This document shows, one piece after another, positions 16,558-24,984 of a stretch of 27,597 bases of DNA (position 1 is its first letter; each line of letters starts with the position of its first letter). This DNA comes from Chrysochromulina parva. Its lineage: Eukaryota; Haptophyta; Prymnesiales; Chrysochromulinaceae. Location of the stretch: assembly GCA_002887195.1 (NCBI GenBank), contig PJAB01000404.1, forward strand, positions 1-27,597, in the 5' to 3' direction. Made by a program: the position numbers and the translations under genes. The notes under the pieces were generated by a model that had not been told where the DNA came from, did no database searches, and saw only the letters and a program-made list of their open reading frames with translations.

Positions 16558-16962
16558 GACTTGGGACCGTCACGATCCAGCCCCACAATTGCTGTCGACG
16601 GCGGTCGTGTGACGTGTGTCCTTTTTCGCCCCGACGTCGGTACCGGTACCGGAAAGCTCTGTGAATGTCACTGTGAATCATACTGAGCGGGGCAAGGTAC
16701 CGGTAGCCTGCATCCAGCCTTCTGTCCCTTACTTCGCCGCTGGCGACCGGTGGATCCCTTCTCTTCCCCCCCCCACGCGGTTGCCCAGGCAGCCGCCCTC
16801 GTACAGTAACCCCGCAGGTTCCAAGCCCGAAGCCGACCGCCGGCGTCATGTGCCATCGCACCGGCCTGTCCGATCCGCCGCACTACTGTGAATGTGAATA
16901 TCCGCCGCACTCCTGTGCGGCTGGCCGCATGCTGTCGGCGAGGCAATGCCAGTCAATCGGGC
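16558..16962. other. Intergenic, probable promoter of the RING gene
   Basis: 405 bases between the start of the RING gene and the 3' end of the Myb-like gene, both on the minus strand. It carries GGTACCGGTACCGG (about 16639-16652) and GGTACCGGTAGCC (about 16696-16708), two related KpnI/AgeI-type palindromic motifs. No coding character or RNA gene seen. Confidence 0.45.
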
Positions 16963-18198
16963 TTAGTCCCAATAGTCGCCCCCACTTTCGTCTGAGTCCC
17001 TCCTACCATCGCGGTCCGAGCCATGCGACATGCCCAGGCCGCGGCGACGATCATCGCGAACGCCGTCGTAGCAGCGGTAGCAGAACAGCACGTCTCGGAT
17101 GCACTCGTCCTCGTCTTGGGGGTGCGGGATCCAATACGGCTCTGCGCGGCCTTGGTGTGCCTCGCCGCACTTGAAGCAGCGACCCTCCCTGTCGCACTTG
17201 GCCAGCCACCTCATCTCGTCTGCACCCTCCTCAGGCAGGCCGATCTTGTCGTGCTCGACACAACCGTCACACTCACACTCGACAGCCGTACACTCCTCGT
17301 TCTCGTCCCAGAACAAGTACTGGTGGTGTCGCACGAGAAACGGTCCGCAGGAGCGACAGCTGATGACGCTCATGCCCAAACCGTCCGCGTCCGTCTGGTG
17401 GCAGGGGGGGAACCTGTACGACAAGCCATTCCCGTCAGACGGTGGAGCTGAGAGGGGCACTTAGTAGGTGGTACTCAGTGGGACTCACCTGTACGACTGG
17501 CCGTTCCCGTCGCGCGCACGTTCCGATGGTGTAGCGGCCGACCGGACAAGGCCACGCTCCAGAAACTCCATCGTGCGGCAGCCTGGGCACATGACCGCAA
17601 ACCCCCACGGCCCAGTCCTTGTGTTGCGAGCCACGCCCACGATCGCCTCCATACCCGCCGTTTGGAGTTTCTCTGAGCCGTTTGGAGCACAGTGCCCTGC
17701 AAAGGACAGCTTCTCTCCACTCGAGTTTCGTGGATGCTTCTTGCGCTTCGCGACTGGAGCGGCCGAGGCGGCCTCCACTGCCGTTGGAGCCTTGGCCCTG
17801 GCCTCCGCTGCCGCGGCAGGCACGCGTGAGCTCATCTTGTTCGCACCACATGTCGCTGGGGACGTCGCTTTTGCACGCTGCTGTCGCTCCATGTAGTACC
17901 AGTGCTGCTCCACGCTCGCTACCGTCCGATGCGAGCCAAGCTGCTGAACAGCGTCTGCCCACAAAAGTCGTTTAGGTCCTGCCGATGAGTCCCACGCCTC
18001 CACGATCATCTTGAGCCGCATATCATCTTCGACTGACCACGGAGCACAAGGAACTTTGCTGCCAGACTTGCGGCCGCGCTTCGTGACTTTCGGCGCGCCG
18101 GCAGACGCGAAGCCACCCACACCGCTGGCTGAGATGTCGCATTCTGCACCCACGGCGCTGGCTGATGGACCATTCTCTGCGCTCACGACGCAGTACAT
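16963..18198 (-). CDS. Myb/SANT-like and zinc-ribbon protein, two exons
   Basis: Two exons on the minus strand, 18198-17489 and 17413-16963, give 386 aa. The first-exon frame is open to 18357, but that codon is TTG; the first ATG is 18198. A Myb/SANT-like helix triplet with Trp markers begins APWSVEDDMRLKMIVEAW and ends VEQHWYYM. A basic Ala/Lys-rich linker with KRKKHPR (likely nuclear signal) follows. CPGC at the end of exon 1 and CRSC early in exon 2 look like the two halves of a zinc ribbon that the intron splits, which supports the splice. Further Cys pairs (CECDGC, CFKCG, CYRC) suggest a second zinc site. Without splicing, exon 1 would hit TGA directly after the donor. An inferred role is a nuclear DNA-binding regulator. 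The target is unknown. Confidence 0.8.
17414..17488 (-). other. 75-nt GT-AG intron flanked by direct repeats
   Basis: On the minus strand the donor is TACAG|GTGAGT (intron starts at 17488) and the acceptor TCGTACAG|GTTCC (ends at 17414). A branch-site-like CTACTAAG lies inside. It restores one frame across two otherwise separate reading frames and removes an in-frame TGA. The 25 bases 17487-17511 and 17412-17436 are imperfect direct repeats (3 mismatches), one at each splice site. Confidence 0.87.
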
Positions 18199-18399
18199 GC
18201 CACTCAGGCTTGGGTCCACGACCGGTGCAATGGCCTGGCGCGATCGCGACGAGTCTAAAAAAAGAACTTCTGACCAAGTTTCAAAAACACCGAGCGGAGG
18301 AGATAAGGAATCATCACCGGAGAAATCGTTCACAGGTCTTTCGCGCCTCCTCACCAAGGCCTGTCGACCCGACGCCTACGAGCGACGGTCACAATCATC
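18199..18399. promoter_or_regulatory. Short divergent promoter region
   Basis: About 200 bases separate the ATG of the Myb-like gene (-) from the ATG of the alpha/alpha-toroid gene (+). The two transcripts must start within it or overlap, so a shared bidirectional promoter is likely. No TATA box recognised. Confidence 0.45.
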
Positions 18400-19638
18400 A
18401 TGGATGAGGCCCGCAAAGCGGCTGTGCAGCGTGGGCTCTCCTTTCTCTACACCAATCTCTCGCGAGACGACTACTCGCCGCTTCTGCGGCTCGGCGGTCA
18501 GTGTGTGTCCATGTTCTATGATGTCTTCCTGAGCGAAACAGATGCCGCTCTGTGCGAGCAAGCGCGTGAATGGGCACTGGCGCTGCTCACAGTGCTCGCC
18601 AAGCACTGGCTGATGTGGCCGCAGCCGCTCTCGGTGACGCAGCTCTTCGAGATCCTTGGCGCTGTTCGATACGAACCGCTTGGGTTTGATTCAGCCGAGC
18701 TCCTGGCTCATGCCGACGAGGCCATCGCACACGTGGACATGGTAGGCCTCACCATGCCCGGGCGCTTTTTGGCCGACTGGCGCAGCGGGCAGCTCTGCAC
18801 TTGCGACTGGTACGAAGTGGCGTACCGCGTCTTCATCATCGAGTATTGCGAGGTCGTGCACCCCGGGCGCTTGCAGCCTCGGCCGCGGGTGGGCATGCGA
18901 GAGGTGCTAGCGTCCCTGCGGCGGCACAGCCTCGAGCCGCCGTGCCAGGTGGCGGCCGACTCGGACTTTGGCGAAGGCTATTACCTGGCTACCCACCTGT
19001 GCTACTGGCTGAGTGCGTACTCGGCCACACTGGAGCTACGTGATGCGCCATGGCTTGTAGCGTATGTGCGCGACACGCTCGCGTTTTGGTTGGCGCAGGC
19101 CGAGCTCCGTACGCAAGGGATTGCGGGCGAGGCCACTGATGGCCTGGTGTACGTCGACTTGGATGGCCTCGCCGAATGTGTCGATGTGCTTCGCGGGCTG
19201 CAGCACAGCCGCAGCGCCAGTAGTACCAACAAGTTCGGCACAACTTCCGACGCACAAGAGCGACAGCACGCGGCGTTCATGCAGGAACTTCCCGCGCTGC
19301 TCGATCGGGGCACGCAGTGGCTGCTCTCTCAACAAACCCCCAACGGCTCGTGGGCGCCATCGGTCCATCCCAAGGACCCCTTGAAGCCCAAGCTCCGCCA
19401 CGTCGCCGCCGCCGAGTCCGAGGACAATGACACGTACACGGATCTCTACGACGCGCTGCATCCCACGTGGACATGCACCATGGCCCTGTGCGATCGGCCT
19501 CCTGCGAGCAAGACCTCGGAACGGCAGCGGCCGGGCCTCCTGTACACAGAGCGCATGCGCGCTCTGATGCAGGAGACGTGCTTCAGCGCCCAAACGGTGC
19601 CGAAGAAGGCGAGGCAGCGGTTGCATCAGAGACGTTAG
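18400..19638 (+). CDS. Alpha/alpha-toroid (terpenoid cyclase/prenyltransferase-like) protein
   Basis: 412 aa, almost entirely amphipathic helices. GTQWLLSQQTPNGSWAP (about 303-319) and DALHPTWTCTMAL (about 351-363) resemble the Q-W-type repeats of squalene/oxidosqualene cyclases and the matching helices of other alpha6-alpha6 toroids. I see no DxDD or DCTAE-type protonating acid motif and no zinc-binding prenyltransferase set, so catalysis as a triterpene cyclase is doubtful; a non-enzymatic or diverged toroid protein is possible. No signal peptide or membrane segment. The C-terminal 40 residues are basic. It reads away from the Myb-like gene across a 200-base gap. The start ATG is at 18400 with no credible upstream extension. 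Confidence 0.7.
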   Translation: MDEARKAAVQRGLSFLYTNLSRDDYSPLLRLGGQCVSMFYDVFLSETDAALCEQAREWALALLTVLAKHWLMWPQPLSVTQLFEILGAVRYEPLGFDSAELLAHADEAIAHVDMVGLTMPGRFLADWRSGQLCTCDWYEVAYRVFIIEYCEVVHPGRLQPRPRVGMREVLASLRRHSLEPPCQVAADSDFGEGYYLATHLCYWLSAYSATLELRDAPWLVAYVRDTLAFWLAQAELRTQGIAGEATDGLVYVDLDGLAECVDVLRGLQHSRSASSTNKFGTTSDAQERQHAAFMQELPALLDRGTQWLLSQQTPNGSWAPSVHPKDPLKPKLRHVAAAESEDNDTYTDLYDALHPTWTCTMALCDRPPASKTSERQRPGLLYTERMRALMQETCFSAQTVPKKARQRLHQRR

Positions 19639-19765
19639 CGTTGATCTGATACAATGTAAGACAAACCGAGGGAGACAGTATTCGGACCGAAGAAGTTTCA
19701 CAGCCTATGTTTAGAATTCGACACCCACAGGGCGGGAGCGGAAGGCACTTTTGCGACGTGGCAAC

Positions 19766-21016
19766 ATGGCAATGTCGGTCGATAGCTCCGCAACGGCCTG
19801 CCTCAATCCGCGCCAGCGCATCGCGATCGGCGACCTTGTGATCGTGTACGAGGATTTCAAAACCCTGCACGCGGTGCGCGTCGCACCGCCGGCGAGATTC
19901 GACAGCCGCCACGGCTCCTTCCCTCACGCCGACTTTGTGGGCCGCCGCTTCGGCGAGCGCGTCTCTGAGCCACGCGGCCGCGGCGGGTTCGTGTACCTGC
20001 TCTCGCCGAGCCCGGAGCTATGGACGGCGACGCTGCCGCACCGCACGCAGATCCTCTACATCGCCGACATCTCGATGATTGTGCTGCAGCTTGAGCTGCA
20101 ACCAGGCAGGGTGTGCATCGAGGCAGGCACGGGCTCGGGCTCGCTCTCGCACGCGCTCGCGCGTGCGGTGGGCGCGCGCGGCCACCTGCACACCTTCGAA
20201 TTCAACGCGCACCGCGCCCAGCTCGCGGCCGCCGAGTTTGCCGCCAACGGGCTCGGCGGGCGTGTCACGTCGCTGCACGGCGACGTGTGTGCTGACGGCT
20301 GGGAGTACGCCAACACGGCGCATGGTTCGGTGGACGCGGCGATCTTCGACCTGCCGCAGCCGTGGGACGCGGTGCGGCACGTGGCTTCCTACCTGCGCCC
20401 GGGCGGCCGGCTCTGCACCTTCTCGCCCTGCATCGAGCAGATAGCTCGCACACAAGAAGCACTAGTTGCGTGTGGTTTCACTGGCATAGAGGTGATCGAA
20501 GTGGTTGTACGGACGCATGCAGTGAGCCAGCAGCAGGGCGGGGACGCGTCCTCCGCGCTCGCGCTCGCGCTCGCCCAGGGCGCTCGGGCCGCCATGGCCT
20601 CCGCCGCCCAGGCAGCCTCCGCCCCTGCCGCTCTCCAGCCGAGGACCTCGGAGGCGGCCATGGCGGCGGAGGCCATGGCGGCGGAGGCCATGGCGGCGGA
20701 GGCTATGGCGGCGGAGGCCAGTCCTGCCACGGCTGAGGGTGAGGGGGAGGCCGCGGCGGCGGCGGCGGCGGCGGCCAAGCGGCCACGGGTCGAGGACGGC
20801 GGCGACGACGACCTTGCACCGCCCGCGAAGGAGAGCAAAGCGTCTCCTGAGCCAGCAGCAACAGCAGCACCTCCGGCAGCAGAACCTCCGGCAACAGCAG
20901 CAGCAGCAGCAATACTGCCAAAGACGGCGCCGCCGGCGCAGCTATCGACACGACCGTACTCTGACATGCGAGGGCACACGGGTTTCCTCCTGTTCTGCTC
21001 AAAACACGTGGGGTAA
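19766..21016 (+). CDS. TRM61: tRNA (adenine-58-N1)-methyltransferase catalytic subunit TRM61
   Basis: Transfers methyl from S-adenosylmethionine to N1 of A58 in the tRNA T-loop, normally as a heterotetramer with TRM6 in the nucleus. The open frame reaches TTG at 19751; the first ATG is 19766 (416 aa), with another at 19772. Family marks: HADFVG (54-59), LLSPSPELWTATLPHRTQIL (78-97), the SAM-binding EAGTGSGSLSH (119-129) and the catalytic-loop DLPQPW (195-200). The C-terminus ends RPYSDMRGHTGFLLFCSK, as expected for the family. Between the methyltransferase core and this tail lies a roughly 130-residue low-complexity insert of Ala/Glu repeats, KRPR (likely nuclear signal) and Pro/Ala runs, so the protein is longer than typical TRM61. 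A TRM6 partner is not in the window. Confidence 0.95.
   Translation: MAMSVDSSATACLNPRQRIAIGDLVIVYEDFKTLHAVRVAPPARFDSRHGSFPHADFVGRRFGERVSEPRGRGGFVYLLSPSPELWTATLPHRTQILYIADISMIVLQLELQPGRVCIEAGTGSGSLSHALARAVGARGHLHTFEFNAHRAQLAAAEFAANGLGGRVTSLHGDVCADGWEYANTAHGSVDAAIFDLPQPWDAVRHVASYLRPGGRLCTFSPCIEQIARTQEALVACGFTGIEVIEVVVRTHAVSQQQGGDASSALALALAQGARAAMASAAQAASAPAALQPRTSEAAMAAEAMAAEAMAAEAMAAEASPATAEGEGEAAAAAAAAAKRPRVEDGGDDDLAPPAKESKASPEPAATAAPPAAEPPATAAAAAILPKTAPPAQLSTRPYSDMRGHTGFLLFCSKHVG
20660..20719 (+). repeat. 15-nt tandem repeat encoding MAAEA
   Basis: Four near-perfect copies of ATGGCGGCGGAGGCC within the TRM61 insert. Each copy is five codons, so expansion keeps the frame. Confidence 0.95.
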
Positions 21017-21033
21017 ACAAAGACGCGCGATAT

Positions 21034-21040
21034 TATAAAG
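21034..21040 (+). promoter_or_regulatory. Possible TATA element
   Basis: TATAAAG in an otherwise GC-rich 120-base gap, about 100 bases before the ATG at 21138. The position suits a core promoter, but this is a short motif match only. Confidence 0.25.
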
Positions 21041-21137
21041 AGGTCTCTAACCATTATGTGGCTGAATACCCGGACCCCCCACACCCCCGCCAGTAATTTT
21101 GCGAGCCAAAAGTGAAGAGTCTCGAAACGTCGGACCT

Positions 21138-21782
21138 ATGGCGCACCAAGCCGCGCCTGCCGACGAGGACTGGGACATGGACGAGGAAGATCGTGTGGCT
21201 GCGCTGCCCGACGCCCCCGGCGCGCTGCCCGCTGCGATGCTGCAGATGCTGAGTGGCGTTCAGAGGACAGTCAACGAGGACGGCGAGCTTGCGGAGCTGC
21301 CGCCGCCTGAGCCTGCGAGGCTTGCGCCTGCCTTCTCGAAGGAGACGCTGGTGGCGCTGCGTGCCGAGCGGCTCGCACGCCGCGCCGCGGCGCCGCCTAC
21401 CGACAGCGGATGCCTCGGTGACCCCCCCTCGATGCCCCCGGCCTCTGTCACCGCTCGCAGCTACCGCTCGGGCTCGGAGTCGCCACCTGACTCAGCTCGT
21501 GCCGGTGCCGACAGCACGCGGATGTTTTCGCGCACGTCGTTCTTGCCGGCTAAGGCGGAGCAGCCCCCTGCCAAGGCGCAAAAGAGCCATCGTACGAGCT
21601 CGAAGTCGCCGCCCGACTCCGCCGCGAGCAGCAAGGCAGGGAAGTCTTCTCCAGGCTCGGCGCTTAAGAGCAATCGCGACGCCAACTTGGAGAAAGTGAA
21701 GAAAAAGAAGGTCAAGGTGGACAAATCGTGCCTCTCGATGCGCAAGAGTCAGCTGTCTTCGAGGCAGGAAATATGCGTCTAA
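21138..21782 (+). CDS. Small disordered acidic/basic protein, unrecognised
   Basis: The frame extends upstream to a TTG at 21099; the first ATG is 21138 (214 aa). The N-terminus is strongly acidic (DEDWDMDEEDR), followed by a short helical stretch with LPAAMLQMLSGVQR and then Ser/Pro/Ala-rich sequence with SPPDSA twice. The C-terminus is Lys-rich (EKVKKKKVKVDK), probably nuclear or nucleic-acid binding. No domain recognised. The size and charge pattern suggest a disordered partner of a larger complex; no function is claimed. The short intergenic distance to TRM61 (121 bases) does not by itself indicate co-regulation. Confidence 0.6.
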   Translation: MAHQAAPADEDWDMDEEDRVAALPDAPGALPAAMLQMLSGVQRTVNEDGELAELPPPEPARLAPAFSKETLVALRAERLARRAAAPPTDSGCLGDPPSMPPASVTARSYRSGSESPPDSARAGADSTRMFSRTSFLPAKAEQPPAKAQKSHRTSSKSPPDSAASSKAGKSSPGSALKSNRDANLEKVKKKKVKVDKSCLSMRKSQLSSRQEICV

Positions 21783-22239
21783 TGGACGGAAGGGCAGCAG
21801 ATTTTGAGACCGCCATCGCACAACTAGGAGAGAGAGAGAGAGAGAGCAAGAGGGCATGCTTCACCAGCAGCGGCTGACATGGTGGTGGCACGTGCAGCGC
21901 CATCACTTAAACACTCAACAACGGCATCTATGCCCGGCCGGAAGCCTCGCCCAGGCCCCAGGGGGTCGCCCAATTTGATGCTGCAAAATGCACATGATAT
22001 TGCATCGCACCGGCATGCTCATCGCGTCTCGTCGCATGCGCTCCGGTACCCCACGGTGGTGGTGCGCGCCGACGCGGCATGCGCTCCGGTATCGGTGGTG
22101 ATGCGCGCCGACGCCTGAACGGTTTTGCAGAGAAGTGCGATTGCAAAAGCAATCGAGAAAAACAGAACCAGAAGGCAGAAGGAGCGGAGTCTCGCCTACG
22201 TCTAGGGAGCGCGGGCGCGCGCGGCCCTATCACTGTTTG
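21783..22239. other. Intergenic with GA tract and minisatellite
   Basis: Holds a pure GA run (21828-21846) and a two-copy 43-base repeat (22036-22116). The frame of the next gene is open through its right part from a GTG at 22135, but no ATG occurs before 22240. No RNA gene seen. Confidence 0.5.
22036..22116 (+). repeat. 43-nt minisatellite, two copies
   Basis: ATGCGCTCCGGTA...GGTGGTG.TGCGCGCCGACGC occurs at 22036 and 22079; the second copy is about 5 bases shorter. It lies about 120 bases before the GNAT-like gene, so it could sit in that gene's promoter or 5' UTR. Confidence 0.8.
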
Positions 22240-22959
22240 ATGCCAAGCACGGTCTGGTCCAGTATAGTGAGCCGCCTGGGTGGCAACAAGCGCGCAGCAG
22301 AGGAGGAGGAGGATGCGCGCCCGGCAAAGTCGCGCAAGACCAAGGAGCCGAGCAAGGCCTCCTATGCGGTGACGCCGCGGCAGCTCGTGATGCTTGGCGG
22401 CTTTTGGGAGGGCGTCCCGCCCTTCAATGGCGACGAGGACCGGCTTTACCGGTGGCTCGCGGAGCCGGCCCTGTGGGCACGCCTCGTCATGAACGACCTC
22501 GAGCCGCGCGTGCAGCAGCGCATCGTCCAGCTGCACGCCGGCATTCACGACGGCCTCGATGCCTCGGGCTTCGTGTGCTGGCGCACGCTGCCCCCGCTGC
22601 AGCCGGGCGTGCGCGTGTCGCTGCGCGCGTACGGATTGAAAGGCACGAGTGTTGACCTGCCGCGCGTCACCATCAAGCAGCTGCAGTTCTTGCCGAGTTC
22701 GCGCTTCGGTGAGGGGTGGGAGGCACGCTCATTTGCGGGGCCGCCAGCTTCGGCCGCTGCGACACCCCCGTGGCTGCGCAACGCGCGGCGGCTCGTGCAG
22801 GATGCCACATTCAGCTTCCTCGGCGCACCCATGCCTGTCGTCGACGAGGGATGGTCCAATGACCGCTTCTCACGCCAGGACGCCATCGTGCATGCCCTCT
22901 GCAGCACAGGTAGCAGCAGCAGCAGTAGCACAGATGTGCCGCCCAGCCCTCGCCGTGGC

Positions 22960-23002
<43 letters not shown>

Positions 23003-23463
23003 GCGGCGGCGGCGGCGGCGGCGGCAGCAGCCCTGGCAGTAGCAGCCGAGACGCGGTAGCCGCCGCCATCGTCGAAACTCCTTTCCCCGCGGAGCGACTG
23101 CTTCGCTCGCTTGTGAACGCGGGGAAGGACGACGAGCTGCTGTACATTGACGCGATCGTGGCCGACCGTTACGGCGCCGCGTACCGGCTTCTGTGCGATC
23201 TGGTCGCCGAGCGGCGCGCCCTCCACCCCGAGCGTCGGCTTGTAGTCGTCCTCATGTCCGTGGTCTCCTCCGACTGCCTCTCGCGCTACGCCCGCTGGGG
23301 CTTCTCGTACGGGGGGCTCGTGGGGAGTGGGTCGGACGATAAGGTACCCCTGCTCGTGGACCGCATCGATCGGCTGCTGCACGAGCTCAAGCGCTTCGAG
23401 GCCTCTATTGCCAAGGCGCACGCCCCCTCCCCGTGCTCCGTGGTCGATGACACGATGCACTAA
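22240..23463 (+). CDS. GNAT-like protein with polySer/polyGly insert
   Basis: 407 aa from ATG 22240. The first 40 residues include a basic/acidic segment with KRAAEEEEDARPAKSRK, a likely bipartite nuclear signal. A conserved-looking globular region (about 42-215) follows and is not recognised. Residues about 224-271 are Ser- and Gly-homopolymer linker. The C-terminal segment, ELLYIDAIVADRYGAAYRLL, then RRLVVVLMSVVSSD and SRYARWGF, has the order strand-helix-strand-YxxWGF seen in the CoA-binding half of GCN5-related N-acetyltransferases. If so, the fold is split by the Ser/Gly insert or only the C-terminal half is recognisable. The acceptor is unknown. The start is chosen because the upstream GTG at 22135 is not a eukaryotic start and the upstream residues are basic and non-conserved in character. 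Confidence 0.65.
22961..23034 (+). repeat. AGC then GGC triplet repeats
   Basis: About 13 AGC codons followed by about 8 GGC codons, giving polySer then polyGly inside the GNAT-like protein. The tract is in frame and prone to length change. Confidence 0.95.
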
Positions 23464-24510
23464 ACCGGCCCTCCCTGCGCCTTTGCGAAACCTTCCGCCC
23501 CTGACTCTCCTCTCGAGACTGGTTCCCGCGTCGCGCCGGGGCACCGCGCGGACGCATAATCGAATGCCATCTAAGGTGCGTGAAAATTACAGGAGGGCAA
23601 CCACGTGTTGCGAACAGGCATGCGAGGGAAGGCGTGGGGAGACCAGGCGAGAACGCGGGACGGTGCAGCAATCGCCCCGTGTGAGCACGCCCCACGCTGA
23701 AGCGATCCGCTCCGGTCGACGCTCCGGTAGCGTACGGTTTATGGGTGTCGGGTCGGGTGCGCGCGTGCGTGCGGGGTGGATCGGTGAGAAAAAGGGGCAG
23801 AACCCAGAACGAACAATGAACGTGCAGATCGCGCCTTCCGCGGTTATGGGTTTCCGATCACACCCAAGATCTCGCGCCGCGTCCGGAGGTCGCCGCTCCG
23901 CACGTGGTCGGTTGCGCCCTCACTCTGTGGGCATCATCCGCGGCCCCGGCGCCCTTCGCCCTTCGCTTTGAACATTCCAACGACGTGCATCTCGCATGCC
24001 TCGAGACCGAGATATGACGTATTAGGTGATAGCCCCGTGCCAACTGCCATCGCTCATCGTCATCCACACTCACAAAGCTGTTCCACATCTCCGCATGGAT
24101 CTGTCATGCTGTCATAAGCGCTCCTCGGCGCACTGTCTCGGGGGCTTCACAGGGGCCTCAGCCCGAGCCGCAGACACCCGCTCTCCCCCCACCTCAAACA
24201 ACACACGCGTGCAGCAGGGCCGCCTTCGCCTCGCGCCGCCATCGCCTCGGCCAAGGCCAAACGGAGACAGGTGCCGCGCACAGCTGCCGCATCCCTCTGC
24301 GGCTGTGCCCCCGTAACGTACCGACGTAACGGCAGCCGTAACGGCTGTGCCCCCGTAACGTACCCGGTTCCTCGCCATCGCGACCGAGAAGCCGTCGCCG
24401 CCATCGCGACCACGCCGACGTCGCCGCCTTCGCCATCGGCCTCCACCGCACGTGCCGCGGTCGCCTCCACGAACGCCGCTAGTGCCCTGGTCACCGCAAC
24501 CTCGCGCCAC
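23464..24510. other. 1-kb convergent intergenic region, no gene seen
   Basis: Between the 3' ends of the GNAT-like gene (+) and the kinase gene (-). Short frames are present, but none has domain character or a sensible start. It contains a 42-base repeat at 24301-24364. No tRNA, rRNA or recognisable element fragment seen. Confidence 0.5.
24301..24364 (+). repeat. Direct repeat of a 22-mer with 42-nt period
   Basis: GGCTGTGCCCCCGTAACGTA plus CC occurs at 24301-24322 and 24343-24364. CCGTAACG is also repeated between them. It lies in non-coding sequence 3' of the kinase gene. Confidence 0.85.
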
Positions 24511-24938
24511 TCATTTCTGCGCAATGAGGCCCACCATCCGAGGCTGCCCCGTCGTTGCGTACTTGCGGCTGCGAAAGTCGGCGCCACGGCGCGAGGCCGC
24601 CTCAGGACGCGGGTCGCGCGGGCTCGGGTCGCGCGGACCGCCCGGCGCCACGTGTCGCGGTGACACGGAGCGTGAGGGCGGCCGTTGCTGCTGCTGCTGC
24701 TGCGGCGGCGGCGCCTGCGGCGCGGAGCGCTCGGGGGGAGGACGTGGCGCATAGGATCCCGAGGGATGCTGCCGGCGCGCAGACTGCGGCCGCGCGGTGC
24801 GATGATAGTGGGCAGCCGCGTCGTCCACAGCCTCGCGCTCGCGCGCGGACGCGGGCTGCGGCTTGGAGGCAGCCTCCGCCCGCATGCGCTCGCGGAAGCT
24901 CGCGAGCGCATCGTATCGCGGGTCGGGGTGGGGCTCCT

Positions 24939-24984
<46 letters not shown>

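Noticed and set aside
17485..18357. Reading the Myb-like and zinc-ribbon frames as two genes or a frameshifted pseudogene
   Set aside because: A GT-AG intron joins them in frame and brings together two Cys pairs; the upstream start at 18357 is TTG.
22240..22800. ADP-ribosyltransferase-like reading of the GNAT gene's N-terminal region
   Set aside because: GVRVSLRAYGLKGTSVD faintly recalls the ART strand motif, but the other ART motifs are missing.
23464..24510. Possible gene or non-coding RNA in the 1-kb convergent gap
   Set aside because: Only short GC-driven frames without domains; no RNA secondary-structure signature I can defend.
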